From an uncultured Pelagibacteraceae bacterium (GTDB lineage Bacteria; Pseudomonadota; Alphaproteobacteria; Pelagibacterales; Pelagibacteraceae): a stretch of DNA of 64,000 nucleotides. The position numbers and the translations under genes were made by a program. The stretch is taken from positions 26,830-90,829 of the forward strand of contig CACILF010000002.1 in the NCBI GenBank assembly GCA_902587435.1, in the 5' to 3' direction. The number at the start of each line of letters is the position of its first letter. Position 1 is the first letter of the stretch. Positions 29,677 to 38,766 of the stretch are shown in pieces. The notes beneath the pieces were generated by a model, which was not told where the DNA came from, did no database searches, and was given only the letters and a program-made list of their open reading frames with translations.

Positions 29677-30804
29677 ATTATTTTTTAAATAACTTAATCT
29701 TCCTATTATTTCATCACGATCCATATAATAACCTTGGAGATGTCTATGACCTGAATTTGGATCAAATTCTGTTCTTCCATGTAAAACTCTTCTATTATTA
29801 AATGAAAAAATATCGCCAGGTTCAAGCCTAAAATTTATTTGAAACTTATCATCGTGTAAAAGATTTCCAAATCTATGGTGAGCTTTGTAAACTTTATCCA
29901 TAACATCTGGATGACAATCTAAGGCGTCCATAGTTGCTACGCTAAATCTTATATCGTTATAATCATCATCTTTAGTCAAAGAAATTGCTGGAGCATAAAA
30001 ACTTCTATGGGCTTCTTGCGTGTAATCTTTATCTTTAAATTTAAGAGGTATATTCACCAGTGTTTCAAATATTTCTTTTTCATTATTTCTTAAATAATCT
30101 GCTACTGCAAAAGCATCTATTGCTGAAGAATCTCCTCCTTTTGCAGAATTAATTAAACAATGAAGAAATTGATAACCCGGAGGATTTTCAAACCAAGGTA
30201 AATCCATATGATTCCTTAAAGCGTGAGCTGTGTAAGCTGAGTTATTCGGTTTTGGAATATTTACAACTTCAAAAGGAGTTTTAAAAAAAGTTTCTCTTGT
30301 ATGGCTTATTCTGTTTAAAACTTTAAAAGCAGATTCTTTCTCTGTTGGAGCATTTTTAACAATTGCAATTCCCTTGTAATGTAAAAGTTCTAACCATTTT
30401 ATCAAACCTTCTTCAGAATTAATAATTTCATCATGATCTATTTTGATAGTCTCTAAATTTTTTTGTAAAGAACAGTCCCATAATTGATAAGGAGAGTTAT
30501 ATTTTTTATTATTATTTATTGTATAACAATTTTTTCTTAACCATTCTTGATCGTAATAACTTACGTGATTTCCTTCACTCCACTCAATCTCTAGCTTGCC
30601 TTCATTATTAATTTTACATGTTTTTGGCTCTATGTTTGTTGAAACTTCAAGTATATTAAACATCCTATGTCTTGAATCTTTGTCATGAGCTGTTGGGCAG
30701 TTGTCTCTTAACCACATAAAGTGAAAATTACTTTTCTCACCATCACTCCATACAACATTTAATGCTGAACCATTTTTTGAAACTTTAGAAATTTCTATTC
30801 CCAT
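29671..30804 (-). CDS. Gamma-butyrobetaine dioxygenase-like (DUF971 + TauD) 2-oxoglutarate oxygenase
   Basis: 377 aa; WSDGEKSNFHFMWLRDNCPTAHD, HMDLPWFENPPGYQFLHCL, NNRRVLHGRTEFDPNSGHRHLQGYYMDRDEI. Confidence 0.88.
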   Translation of the reverse strand: MGIEISKVSKNGSALNVVWSDGEKSNFHFMWLRDNCPTAHDKDSRHRMFNILEVSTNIEPKTCKINNEGKLEIEWSEGNHVSYYDQEWLRKNCYTINNNKKYNSPYQLWDCSLQKNLETIKIDHDEIINSEEGLIKWLELLHYKGIAIVKNAPTEKESAFKVLNRISHTRETFFKTPFEVVNIPKPNNSAYTAHALRNHMDLPWFENPPGYQFLHCLINSAKGGDSSAIDAFAVADYLRNNEKEIFETLVNIPLKFKDKDYTQEAHRSFYAPAISLTKDDDYNDIRFSVATMDALDCHPDVMDKVYKAHHRFGNLLHDDKFQINFRLEPGDIFSFNNRRVLHGRTEFDPNSGHRHLQGYYMDRDEIIGRLSYLKNNL

Positions 30805-30838
30805 AAATTAATTGTTATTTTATTTAAATTTGTTTTCA

Positions 30839-30857
30839 ATTCAATTTATAATTGAAT
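30839..30857. promoter_or_regulatory. Perfect inverted repeat ATTCAATT-TAT-AATTGAAT in the divergent intergenic region
   Basis: Palindromic arms between the divergent dioxygenase and betaine-binding-protein genes. Confidence 0.35.
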
Positions 30858-30980
30858 CTATGCAATATATAATGTTTTTTCCTTACTTTATTAACAACTA
30901 TCAATCTCATTAATGGTTGTATTTTATCGCGTATCAAGTTTTAATAAGGCCAGTTTAAACTAATAATATGGAGGGAATTC

Positions 30981-32006
30981 ATGAAATTTCTTAAAAAAAT
31001 CTTTCTTTCGATTGCATTCATTGCTGTAACTTCAATTGGCACAACAAGTGCTAATGCTGCTTGCAAAGTGCATTTGGGAGATTTCGACTGGGATAGTGCA
31101 AACGTTCACACAGCTATTGTTGGTTATATTCTTGAACACGGATATGGCTGTCAAGTTGAAGTGACAAAAGGTAGTACTAGTCCAATTATGGCTGCACATT
31201 ATGATCAACAACTTGATATTATCACTGAAGTTTGGAGAGATAATATTGTTCAAATGCATGAAGAAGCTGTAGCAGCAGGTAAAATTATTGAGCTAGGGAT
31301 TAACACTCCTTCATCAACTCAAGGTTTCTATGTAGATAAACCAACTGCAGATAAGTATGGTTTAAAGTCTGTTGAAGACATGAAAAAACCAGAAATTGCA
31401 AAATTATTTGCTGACCCTGAAGCACCAGGAAAAGGTAGAATGACAAGCTGTATATCAGGATGGACTTGTTACACTATTAACTTGGTTAAACACAAAGTTT
31501 ATGGTTTGGATGAATACTATACAAACTTTGACCCAGGTTCAGGTGGAGCTTTAGATGCTGCAATTGCTGGAGCATTTAAAAAAGGTAAACCAGTATTTTC
31601 TTACTACTGGACACCAACTGGTTTAATGGGAAAAGTTGACTTAGTGCAACTTGAAGAGCCTGCTTATGATAACGCATGTTGGACTAAAATGATGGCAGTT
31701 GTTGAAAAAATTAAAGCTGATGGACCTGACGCATACACAGATACATGTGCAAGCGCTTACGTTAATATGGCTTTAACAAAATCTGCATCAACAACATTTG
31801 CAAACAAAAAATCTAACAAAAAAATTATAGACTTTGTTAGAGCTTATTCTGTACCAACACCAGATGTAAACAGATCACTTGCATTCTATATGGATGAATC
31901 GGGTGGAGATATGGAAGCAACAGCTAAGCACTTCTTGTCAAACACTGGTATGTGGACAAAATGGGTACCAGCTGATGTCGCAGCAAAAGTTAAAGATACT
32001 CTTTAA
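30981..32006 (+). CDS. proX: Glycine betaine/quaternary-amine ABC substrate-binding protein
   Basis: 341 aa with signal peptide; OpuAC domain; followed by ProW and ProV. Confidence 0.9.
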   Translation: MKFLKKIFLSIAFIAVTSIGTTSANAACKVHLGDFDWDSANVHTAIVGYILEHGYGCQVEVTKGSTSPIMAAHYDQQLDIITEVWRDNIVQMHEEAVAAGKIIELGINTPSSTQGFYVDKPTADKYGLKSVEDMKKPEIAKLFADPEAPGKGRMTSCISGWTCYTINLVKHKVYGLDEYYTNFDPGSGGALDAAIAGAFKKGKPVFSYYWTPTGLMGKVDLVQLEEPAYDNACWTKMMAVVEKIKADGPDAYTDTCASAYVNMALTKSASTTFANKKSNKKIIDFVRAYSVPTPDVNRSLAFYMDESGGDMEATAKHFLSNTGMWTKWVPADVAAKVKDTL

Positions 32007-32027
32007 TTTTTAAAATAAATATTAATT

Positions 32028-32056
32028 CTAAGAGCCCGAAAGGGCTCTTAGTTTTT
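32028..32056 (+). terminator. GNRA-loop intrinsic terminator between the betaine binding-protein and permease genes
   Basis: CTAAGAGCCC-GAAA-GGGCTCTTAG-TTTTT. Confidence 0.92.
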
Positions 32057-32069
32057 AGAGAAAGAATAA

Positions 32070-33086
32070 ATGGGAAAATATAAAAAACATATTTTATATT
32101 CGCTATATTTAGCAGCTTTTTGTGCAATGGTTTATGTTGCATATACAAGCTCAAAATATAGACCCGAAAGTGTTTCAATTTTATTTACAGATTTGTCTTG
32201 GCTGGGTAACTGGCCTAAGTGGCTAGATCTTCCATTGATGCCTTATTTAAACGAAGGTTTTGATAAACTTATTAGAGAATATGGAATGTTTTTTGAAGGA
32301 ATCAATAATTTCTTACTAGGTCTTTACACAGATATGAAAAATTTTATGGTTGGGTTGCCTTGGCCATTACTAATGATTTCAGTCATTGCTCTTGCATATT
32401 TTGCTAGTGGAAGAAATATGGGAACAACAATTATGGTCGCTTTCTGTGTTTTCTTTCTAGGCTTCTTAAGTCCTAGGTATTGGGATAAATGTATTATGAC
32501 GACTTGTATAGTTGTAATTGGGATGTTGCTCTGTTTGGTCATTGGTATTCCTGTTGGAATAATGATGGCAAGAAATAAAAAAGTAAGAAATGCCATATTG
32601 CCAATACTTGATTTAATGCAAACTATTCCAAGTTTTTGCTATTTAATTCCAGGAATTTTGTTGTTTGGTTTAGGTGCAGTTCCAGCTATTTTTGCAATAT
32701 TTGTATATGCTGTTCCTCCTTTAATAAGATTAACTGATCTTGGAATTAGATTGGTTGATACAGAAGTTGTAGAAGCAGCGGAAGCTTTTGGAGCAAGTAA
32801 AAAGCAAAAGCTATGGGGAGTACAATTACCTTTGGCACTTCCAAATATAATGCAAGGAATTAACCAATGCACAATGATGGCATTAGCAATGGTAGTTATT
32901 GCTTCTATGATAGGAACTAGAGGAATTGGAGATGAAGTATTATTAGGACTACAACAATTAAATGTAGGTATGGCTACTGAAGCAGGTATTGCAATTGTTT
33001 TACTAGCTATTATATTCGATCGAATTACACAATCTTACGGAGAGAAAATTCAAGAAAGAACCAAAACAAAAAAAATAAAGTTATAA
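32070..33086 (+). CDS. proW: Glycine betaine-type ABC permease
   Basis: 338 aa; LDLMQTIPSFCYLIPGILLFGLGAVPAIFAIFVYAVPPLIRLTDLGIR. Confidence 0.93.
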   Translation: MGKYKKHILYSLYLAAFCAMVYVAYTSSKYRPESVSILFTDLSWLGNWPKWLDLPLMPYLNEGFDKLIREYGMFFEGINNFLLGLYTDMKNFMVGLPWPLLMISVIALAYFASGRNMGTTIMVAFCVFFLGFLSPRYWDKCIMTTCIVVIGMLLCLVIGIPVGIMMARNKKVRNAILPILDLMQTIPSFCYLIPGILLFGLGAVPAIFAIFVYAVPPLIRLTDLGIRLVDTEVVEAAEAFGASKKQKLWGVQLPLALPNIMQGINQCTMMALAMVVIASMIGTRGIGDEVLLGLQQLNVGMATEAGIAIVLLAIIFDRITQSYGEKIQERTKTKKIKL

Positions 33087-33090
33087 AAAT

Positions 33091-34143
33091 ATGAGCAAAA
33101 TTGAAATTAAAAATGTTTACAAAATTTTTGGAGACCAACCTTCCAAAGTTCTTCCTATGGTTCAAGACGGAGCTACAAAAGAAGAAATATTAGAAAAAAC
33201 TGGTCATACGGTTGGCTTGGATAATGTTTCTTTAAGTATTGAAGAAGGTGAAACTTTTGTATGTATGGGTTTATCTGGTTCAGGTAAATCTACTCTGATT
33301 AGACATATTAATAGATTAATAGATCCAACTTCAGGCGTAGTTTCTGTTGAAGGTACAAATGTTATGGATTTAGATCCAAAAGGATTGATTGAATTTAGAA
33401 GACATAAAATGAGTATGGTGTTCCAAAGATTTGGTTTATTCCCACATAAAACAGTATTGGAAAATGTTGGATATGGACTTGAGGTACAAGGACAGAAACC
33501 AGAAGAGAGAAACAAGACTGCAATGGAAAAAATAGAAGCGGTCGGTTTAACAGGTTTTGAACATCAATACCCTAACCAATTATCTGGTGGTATGCAACAG
33601 AGAGTAGGTTTAGCAAGAGCACTTGCAACCAATACAGACATAATGTTAATGGATGAAGCGTTTTCTGCTTTAGATCCTTTAATTAGAAGTGATATGCAAA
33701 AACAGTTAATAGATTTACAAAGTGAATTAAAAAAAACAATAGTATTTATAACTCATGATTTAGATGAATCATTAAGGTTAGGAGATCATATAGGTATATT
33801 AAATGGGGGAAGACTCGTGCAAGTAGGAACTCCAATAGATATTATTATGAACCCTGCTGATGATTATGTTGAAGCTTTCGTTAAAGATGTAAATAGAGCA
33901 AAAGTAATAAAAGCTAAGATTATTATGACACCCGCAAGTTCATCTAACGATGTTGATAAATCAAATCTTATAAAAGTTCAGGAAGATCAATTTTTAGATG
34001 AGTTTTTGCCAAAAGTTGTCTGCTCAAATGCAAATTGTGAAGTTGTTGATAAAGGTGGCAATGTAAAAGGATACTTAACTCAAAAAGAACTTTCAAAAGC
34101 CTTAACAAAAGAACATATGGCTGATGCCGCTAAGTCTAATTAA
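33091..34143 (+). CDS. proV: Glycine betaine-type ABC ATP-binding protein
   Basis: 350 aa; GLSGSGKSTLIRHINRLIDPTSG, MSMVFQRFGLFPHKTVLENV, LSGGMQQRVGLARALA. Confidence 0.95.
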   Translation: MSKIEIKNVYKIFGDQPSKVLPMVQDGATKEEILEKTGHTVGLDNVSLSIEEGETFVCMGLSGSGKSTLIRHINRLIDPTSGVVSVEGTNVMDLDPKGLIEFRRHKMSMVFQRFGLFPHKTVLENVGYGLEVQGQKPEERNKTAMEKIEAVGLTGFEHQYPNQLSGGMQQRVGLARALATNTDIMLMDEAFSALDPLIRSDMQKQLIDLQSELKKTIVFITHDLDESLRLGDHIGILNGGRLVQVGTPIDIIMNPADDYVEAFVKDVNRAKVIKAKIIMTPASSSNDVDKSNLIKVQEDQFLDEFLPKVVCSNANCEVVDKGGNVKGYLTQKELSKALTKEHMADAAKSN

Positions 34144-34909
34144 CAAAAAAATCATTATTTCTGGTGGAGCTTCAGGAATTGGATGGTCGACTGCAAAAAT
34201 TTGTCTTTCAAGAGGTGCTATTGTTTATATTTGTGATATCGATAGCAAATCTTTAAAAAAAGCACAAAAACATCCGCTAAATAAAAAAAAATTATTTACA
34301 TATGAGTGTGATGCTTCTGATGAGTATGAGGTTTCAAATTTTTTTAGTAAAATTAGAAAAAAAACCAAAAAAATTGATGCTTTAATAAATAATGTAGGGA
34401 TTGCAGGTCCAACTGGAAATTTAGAAAAGTTAAGCTCTGATGACTGGGAACAAACATTAAAAACAAATGTTATAAGTCATTTTTACTTTACAAAGCTTGC
34501 AATACCAATGCTTAAAATTAACAAAGGCGGTTCTATAATAAATATTTCTTCAACTGCGGGAATAATGGGTTTTGCATTAAGATCTCCATATGCTGCAAGT
34601 AAGTGGGCAATCATAGGAGTAACAAAAACTTTAGCAATAGAATTAGGTAAATTTAAAATAAGAGTAAATGCTGTTTGTCCAGGTACGATTAAAGGAGATA
34701 GAATGAATAGGGTGATAACAGATAAAGCAAAATTTCTTAAAGTTTCAAAAAAAATGATTGAAAAAGATTTTTTATCTATGGCTTCAATTAATTCTTGGAT
34801 TTCTCAAGAAGATATAGGAAACATGTGCTCATTTTTAATTTCAAAAGATAGTGAAAAAATATCTGGTCAAGTCTTTCCTGTGGATGGCAATACTATAAGA
34901 GTAGACTAA
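34124..34909 (+). CDS. Short-chain dehydrogenase/reductase
   Basis: 261 aa; ISGGASGIGWSTA, NNVGIAG, YAASKWAIIGVTKTLA, VNAVCPG; overlaps proV by 20 nt. Confidence 0.93.
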   Translation: MPLSLINKKIIISGGASGIGWSTAKICLSRGAIVYICDIDSKSLKKAQKHPLNKKKLFTYECDASDEYEVSNFFSKIRKKTKKIDALINNVGIAGPTGNLEKLSSDDWEQTLKTNVISHFYFTKLAIPMLKINKGGSIINISSTAGIMGFALRSPYAASKWAIIGVTKTLAIELGKFKIRVNAVCPGTIKGDRMNRVITDKAKFLKVSKKMIEKDFLSMASINSWISQEDIGNMCSFLISKDSEKISGQVFPVDGNTIRVD

Positions 34910-34920
34910 ATAATCTTGAT

Positions 34921-35805
34921 TTATTTATATTTTTTTAATTTTAGTTTTTCTCTAGTTTCAGCAGGTGTCATTATAGATACACCAAGATCAGTAACAATTC
35001 TAATTGCTTTTTCTACTAATTGAGCGTTAGTTGCTAATTTTCCTTTTTCTAAATATAAATTATCCTCTAGTCCTACTCTTGGATTTCCTCCCATAATTAC
35101 AGTTTGAGCGACAAAAGGCATTTCATTTTTTGAAATTGCAAATCCTGACCAAATTCCTTCTTTTGGCATAATGTCTTTCATGGCTTGCATTGCTAAAGGA
35201 GTTGCTGGTGCTCCCCAAGGTATACCTAAACACATTTGAAACATTGGAGGATCACTTAACAATCCTTCTTTATATAATTGAGCTCCAAACCACATGTTAC
35301 CTAAATCAAATGCTTCAATTTCTGGTTTCACATTTATCTCTTGTAATCTTTTTGCAGCTTTTCTTAAATCATTTGGTGTATTTACAGTAATAACCGAACT
35401 GTCTCCAAAGTTTAAAGTTCCACAATCTAATGTACATATTTCTGGTAAAAACTGTTCTGCATTTGCAATTCTCTCCATTACATTTGCCATATCGGTCATT
35501 GGACCAAAATCTAGAGGATTCTTTCCTTGTCCTATATCTAAGTCTCCACCCATTCCTGTGGTTAAATTAAGAACAACATCTGTATCACTAGATCTAACTC
35601 TATCTACAACTTCTTTATATAATTCTAACCTTCTGCTTGGTGTTCCATCTTCTTCTCTAACATGAATATGAGCTATTGCTGCTCCAGCTTTAGCCGCTTC
35701 AATAGCAGCTGTAGCTATTTGTTCTGGTGTTTTTGGTAAATCTGGATGTTTTCCAGCAGTATCGCCAGATCCAGTTACAGCACATGATATAAAAACTTTG
35801 CTCAT
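34921..35805 (-). CDS. Beta-keto acid cleavage enzyme (BKACE, DUF849); candidate 3-dehydrocarnitine cleavage enzyme
   Basis: 294 aa; SCAVTGSGDTAGKHPDLPKTPEQIATAAIEAAKAGAAIAHIHVREEDGTPSRRLELYKEVVDRVR; adjacent to betaine-type transport genes. Confidence 0.85.
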   Translation of the reverse strand: MSKVFISCAVTGSGDTAGKHPDLPKTPEQIATAAIEAAKAGAAIAHIHVREEDGTPSRRLELYKEVVDRVRSSDTDVVLNLTTGMGGDLDIGQGKNPLDFGPMTDMANVMERIANAEQFLPEICTLDCGTLNFGDSSVITVNTPNDLRKAAKRLQEINVKPEIEAFDLGNMWFGAQLYKEGLLSDPPMFQMCLGIPWGAPATPLAMQAMKDIMPKEGIWSGFAISKNEMPFVAQTVIMGGNPRVGLEDNLYLEKGKLATNAQLVEKAIRIVTDLGVSIMTPAETREKLKLKKYK

Positions 35806-35839
35806 TTATTTTTAAATAAAGTATATTATCATATTAAAT

Positions 35840-36568
35840 ATGAAAAGCTCAGAATTATTAAATGATTTAGCTGCTGTTTTTAGATGGACAGCAAAATTGA
35901 ATATGCATGAAGGTATTGCAAACCACCTAAGCGTATGTTCGCCAGATGCGGGAGGTGGCTTCTATGTTAATGGAACAGGAATGCATTTTAGCAAAATCAA
36001 AGCAAGCGATTTAGTGCTTATTGAGGATAAAAAATTTGAAGAAATGAAAAATAAACCAGAAATTGTTGATCCGACAGCAATCAATATTCATGGTACGATT
36101 CATAAAAAAGTTCCAAATGCAAAGTGTATACTTCATGTTCACTCAAAATATGCTTTAGCTTTATCATGCCTAAAAGACCCTACTCTTCCTCCAATTGATC
36201 AAAACACTATGCGTTTTTATAATCGTGTCGCGGTTTACAAAGAATTTGGTGGGCTTGGCTTTGAAGAAGAGTCAGAAAAAATGGCAAACAGTATTGGAAA
36301 TTATAATATACTTTTATTAGCTAACCATGGAATTTTAACAGCGGCTCCTACAATTGCTCAAGCTTTTGATGATTTATATTATTTTGAAAAAGCATGTGAA
36401 ACATACATAACTGCACTATCAACTGGCAAAGAATTAAATATAGCAAGCCCAGAAGTTGCTGAAAAAACTGCTCAAGATTGGGAAAATTATTCTACAGACA
36501 TGGGCGAACTACATTTAAAAGCAGTAAGATCGATCTTAGATTCTGAAGATCCTAGTTACAAACAATAA
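35840..36568 (+). CDS. Class II aldolase/adducin family protein
   Basis: 242 aa; HEGIANHLSVCSPD, CILHVHSKYALALS, LLLANHGILTAAPTIAQAFDDLYYFEKACE. Confidence 0.9.
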   Translation: MKSSELLNDLAAVFRWTAKLNMHEGIANHLSVCSPDAGGGFYVNGTGMHFSKIKASDLVLIEDKKFEEMKNKPEIVDPTAINIHGTIHKKVPNAKCILHVHSKYALALSCLKDPTLPPIDQNTMRFYNRVAVYKEFGGLGFEEESEKMANSIGNYNILLLANHGILTAAPTIAQAFDDLYYFEKACETYITALSTGKELNIASPEVAEKTAQDWENYSTDMGELHLKAVRSILDSEDPSYKQ

Positions 36569-36575
36569 AAAATAA

Positions 36576-37037
36576 ATGAAAAGATTAATAATTATTTTTT
36601 TATTTATTACCACATCTTTGCATGCTGAAAAAATAGAAAGGCTTGGTTTCTATAACATTCAAGAAATACTTGGGGATGATAAACTAACTTATAAAATACT
36701 TAAAGGATGTGTGTCTATGAATTCAGCAGTGACTGAAATTATTAAAGAAGAACATCCAGATCTAGCAAAAGAATTTTTTGAGACTGCTAATTATCTTTAT
36801 CCTTTTGGTATTTTAGTTTTAAAAAAAATAAAAAATATAAACCATCAAGAAGCAGAGAAAGAATATTTTTTTGGTGTAAGTAATCTTACAGATGATTACA
36901 TAAATTTTATTAAAGAAAATGGCGCTGTAAATAAAAGTTTTTTTAAAGGAACATTTTTGGGTGATGATTTAAATTTCTGTAACGAGATTAGAGGTGCAAT
37001 AGAAGTATCAATTTCGCACTCTAAAAAAACAGAATAA
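36576..37037 (+). CDS. Hypothetical secreted protein
   Basis: 153 aa with signal peptide, no recognised domain. Confidence 0.55.
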   Translation: MKRLIIIFLFITTSLHAEKIERLGFYNIQEILGDDKLTYKILKGCVSMNSAVTEIIKEEHPDLAKEFFETANYLYPFGILVLKKIKNINHQEAEKEYFFGVSNLTDDYINFIKENGAVNKSFFKGTFLGDDLNFCNEIRGAIEVSISHSKKTE

Positions 37038-37038
37038 A

Positions 37039-37338
37039 TTAATTTGTTTTTTTAAATTTTGGAATTTTAGATTTCTTTTTTTTCTTTTTCTTAGGTATTT
37101 TAGATTTTTTAGAATCTGACGACCCTTCTTCGCTAGCAACTTCTTCTATTGCTTCTTGTATTTCTTTACATTCAGTAGAATTACAAAAATAAGTTGAGCC
37201 TGTTTTAGTGTTATATAAATAAGCTCCACAATTATCTTTTTTTTTTAAAGTGCAATTGACAGGTTCAAGTTTGTATTCTGCAAATAAACTTGTTGTTGAA
37301 AACAAAAAAAAAGTTAAAACTAAAAAAAATTTTTTCAT
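37039..37338 (-). CDS. Hypothetical secreted protein with a Lys-rich basic C-terminal tail
   Basis: 99 aa with signal peptide; tail SKKSKIPKKKKKKKSKIPKFKKTN. Confidence 0.5.
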   Translation of the reverse strand: MKKFFLVLTFFLFSTTSLFAEYKLEPVNCTLKKKDNCGAYLYNTKTGSTYFCNSTECKEIQEAIEEVASEEGSSDSKKSKIPKKKKKKKSKIPKFKKTN

Positions 37339-37547
37339 AACAAAAATTAATTAAAAATATTAATTTATACAACTCTCGTTAGAATATAATATTAATTATT
37401 TCTCAACCCAACTTAGTATATTTTTTACACTAAAAACAAACAAAAATTTTAGGTCTAATAAATATATATAAAAAACAGAAATTCATAATTATAGATATAT
37501 TCGTTCATTAGTGAGATACTTAATTTAATTAAGGAAAGGGGAACATT

Positions 37548-38750
37548 ATGAAAATAAAGAAAATGTTATATGTTGTTCTTTTCTCTTGGTTTTTTGGAAT
37601 TTTTTCTTCTGCTTCAGCAGGTGAATTATGTAAGGAGTGTTTAAGTAAAGTTCCTCAAGACATGAGAGATTATGTTTACAACATGGACTTTATGGACAGT
37701 GATCAGCCACTAGGTGAAGCGGTAATGAGAAAGTGGAAAAGTCCTAGAAAACCACCTTGGACAATAGGTTATGCTAGTACTTACGCTGGAAACACTTGGA
37801 GAAAAGGAGCAATGGAGCGTTTAATGGAAGTTGTTTATCCTAAGTGGAAAGCTTTAGGAATGGTTGATGAAATTGTTATTACACAGTCAAATTTGGATGA
37901 CTCTTTACAGATTCAACAAATGAGACAGATGATAGATGGCGGAAAAGTTGATGCTATTATTATTTGTTGTTCTAACATTACAGCTTTAAACACTACTATT
38001 AAATATGGTTGGGAAAAAGGTATCCCAACTCTATCTTTTACTGGCTTTACAACATCTCCGTACTCAATCAATACATCTGTTAACTACAGATTAGTTGGTT
38101 ATTACGTTGGTGCATGGATGGCTGAGTTAATTGGAGAAAAAGGTAATGTGATAGTTATGGAAGGAATTCCTGGCTATTCAGCATCTGACCAACAGAACAA
38201 AGGTGTATTAGCTGCACTTGATGAATATCCAAATGTTAATGTTGTTGGACAATTAGCACATAACTGGACTTCTCAAATTGCTCAGAAGGAACTTTCACAA
38301 TGGCTATCAACGAATACAAAAAAAGTTGATGGTATTGCGGTTCAGTCTTCAGGAGAAACAGGAACTTTACAAGCTCTGCTTCAGTCAGGACTTGATCCAA
38401 TTCCACCAATTGCATTAGGTGGAGAATTGGGAGCTCTTTGTTATTGGAGAAATAACCCAGACTATATCGATGAAGCGATATATGCTTGGCCTCCAGGGGA
38501 TGAAATCGAGTTAGGTATGGAAGTAATGATTAGAACACTTCAAGGTCAAGGTCCTAGAATCCAATCTTTATTGGTTGGTCCTGCTACTAAGAATTTCGAT
38601 GAAATTAAACAAATCTTAAATGAAGATTGTGATAGAAATTCAACTGGTTGGGATAACCCAGGAATGGAAAAATGGGCTCCAAGATCTTACGTGGAAGCGT
38701 TCTTTGATAATCCATCTGATCCGGAGAAATACGATCCTAAATCTCACTAA
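37548..38750 (+). CDS. Sugar-type (ribose/galactose superfamily) ABC substrate-binding protein
   Basis: 400 aa with signal peptide; periplasmic-binding fold, DGGKVDAIIICCSNITALNTTI; followed by RbsA/MglA-type ATPase and permeases. Confidence 0.87.
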   Translation: MKIKKMLYVVLFSWFFGIFSSASAGELCKECLSKVPQDMRDYVYNMDFMDSDQPLGEAVMRKWKSPRKPPWTIGYASTYAGNTWRKGAMERLMEVVYPKWKALGMVDEIVITQSNLDDSLQIQQMRQMIDGGKVDAIIICCSNITALNTTIKYGWEKGIPTLSFTGFTTSPYSINTSVNYRLVGYYVGAWMAELIGEKGNVIVMEGIPGYSASDQQNKGVLAALDEYPNVNVVGQLAHNWTSQIAQKELSQWLSTNTKKVDGIAVQSSGETGTLQALLQSGLDPIPPIALGGELGALCYWRNNPDYIDEAIYAWPPGDEIELGMEVMIRTLQGQGPRIQSLLVGPATKNFDEIKQILNEDCDRNSTGWDNPGMEKWAPRSYVEAFFDNPSDPEKYDPKSH

Positions 38751-38766
38751 TACTTAAAGTTAAAGT

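Noticed and set aside
35294-35665. Plus-strand ORF opposite the BKACE gene
   Set aside because: Antisense shadow ORF.
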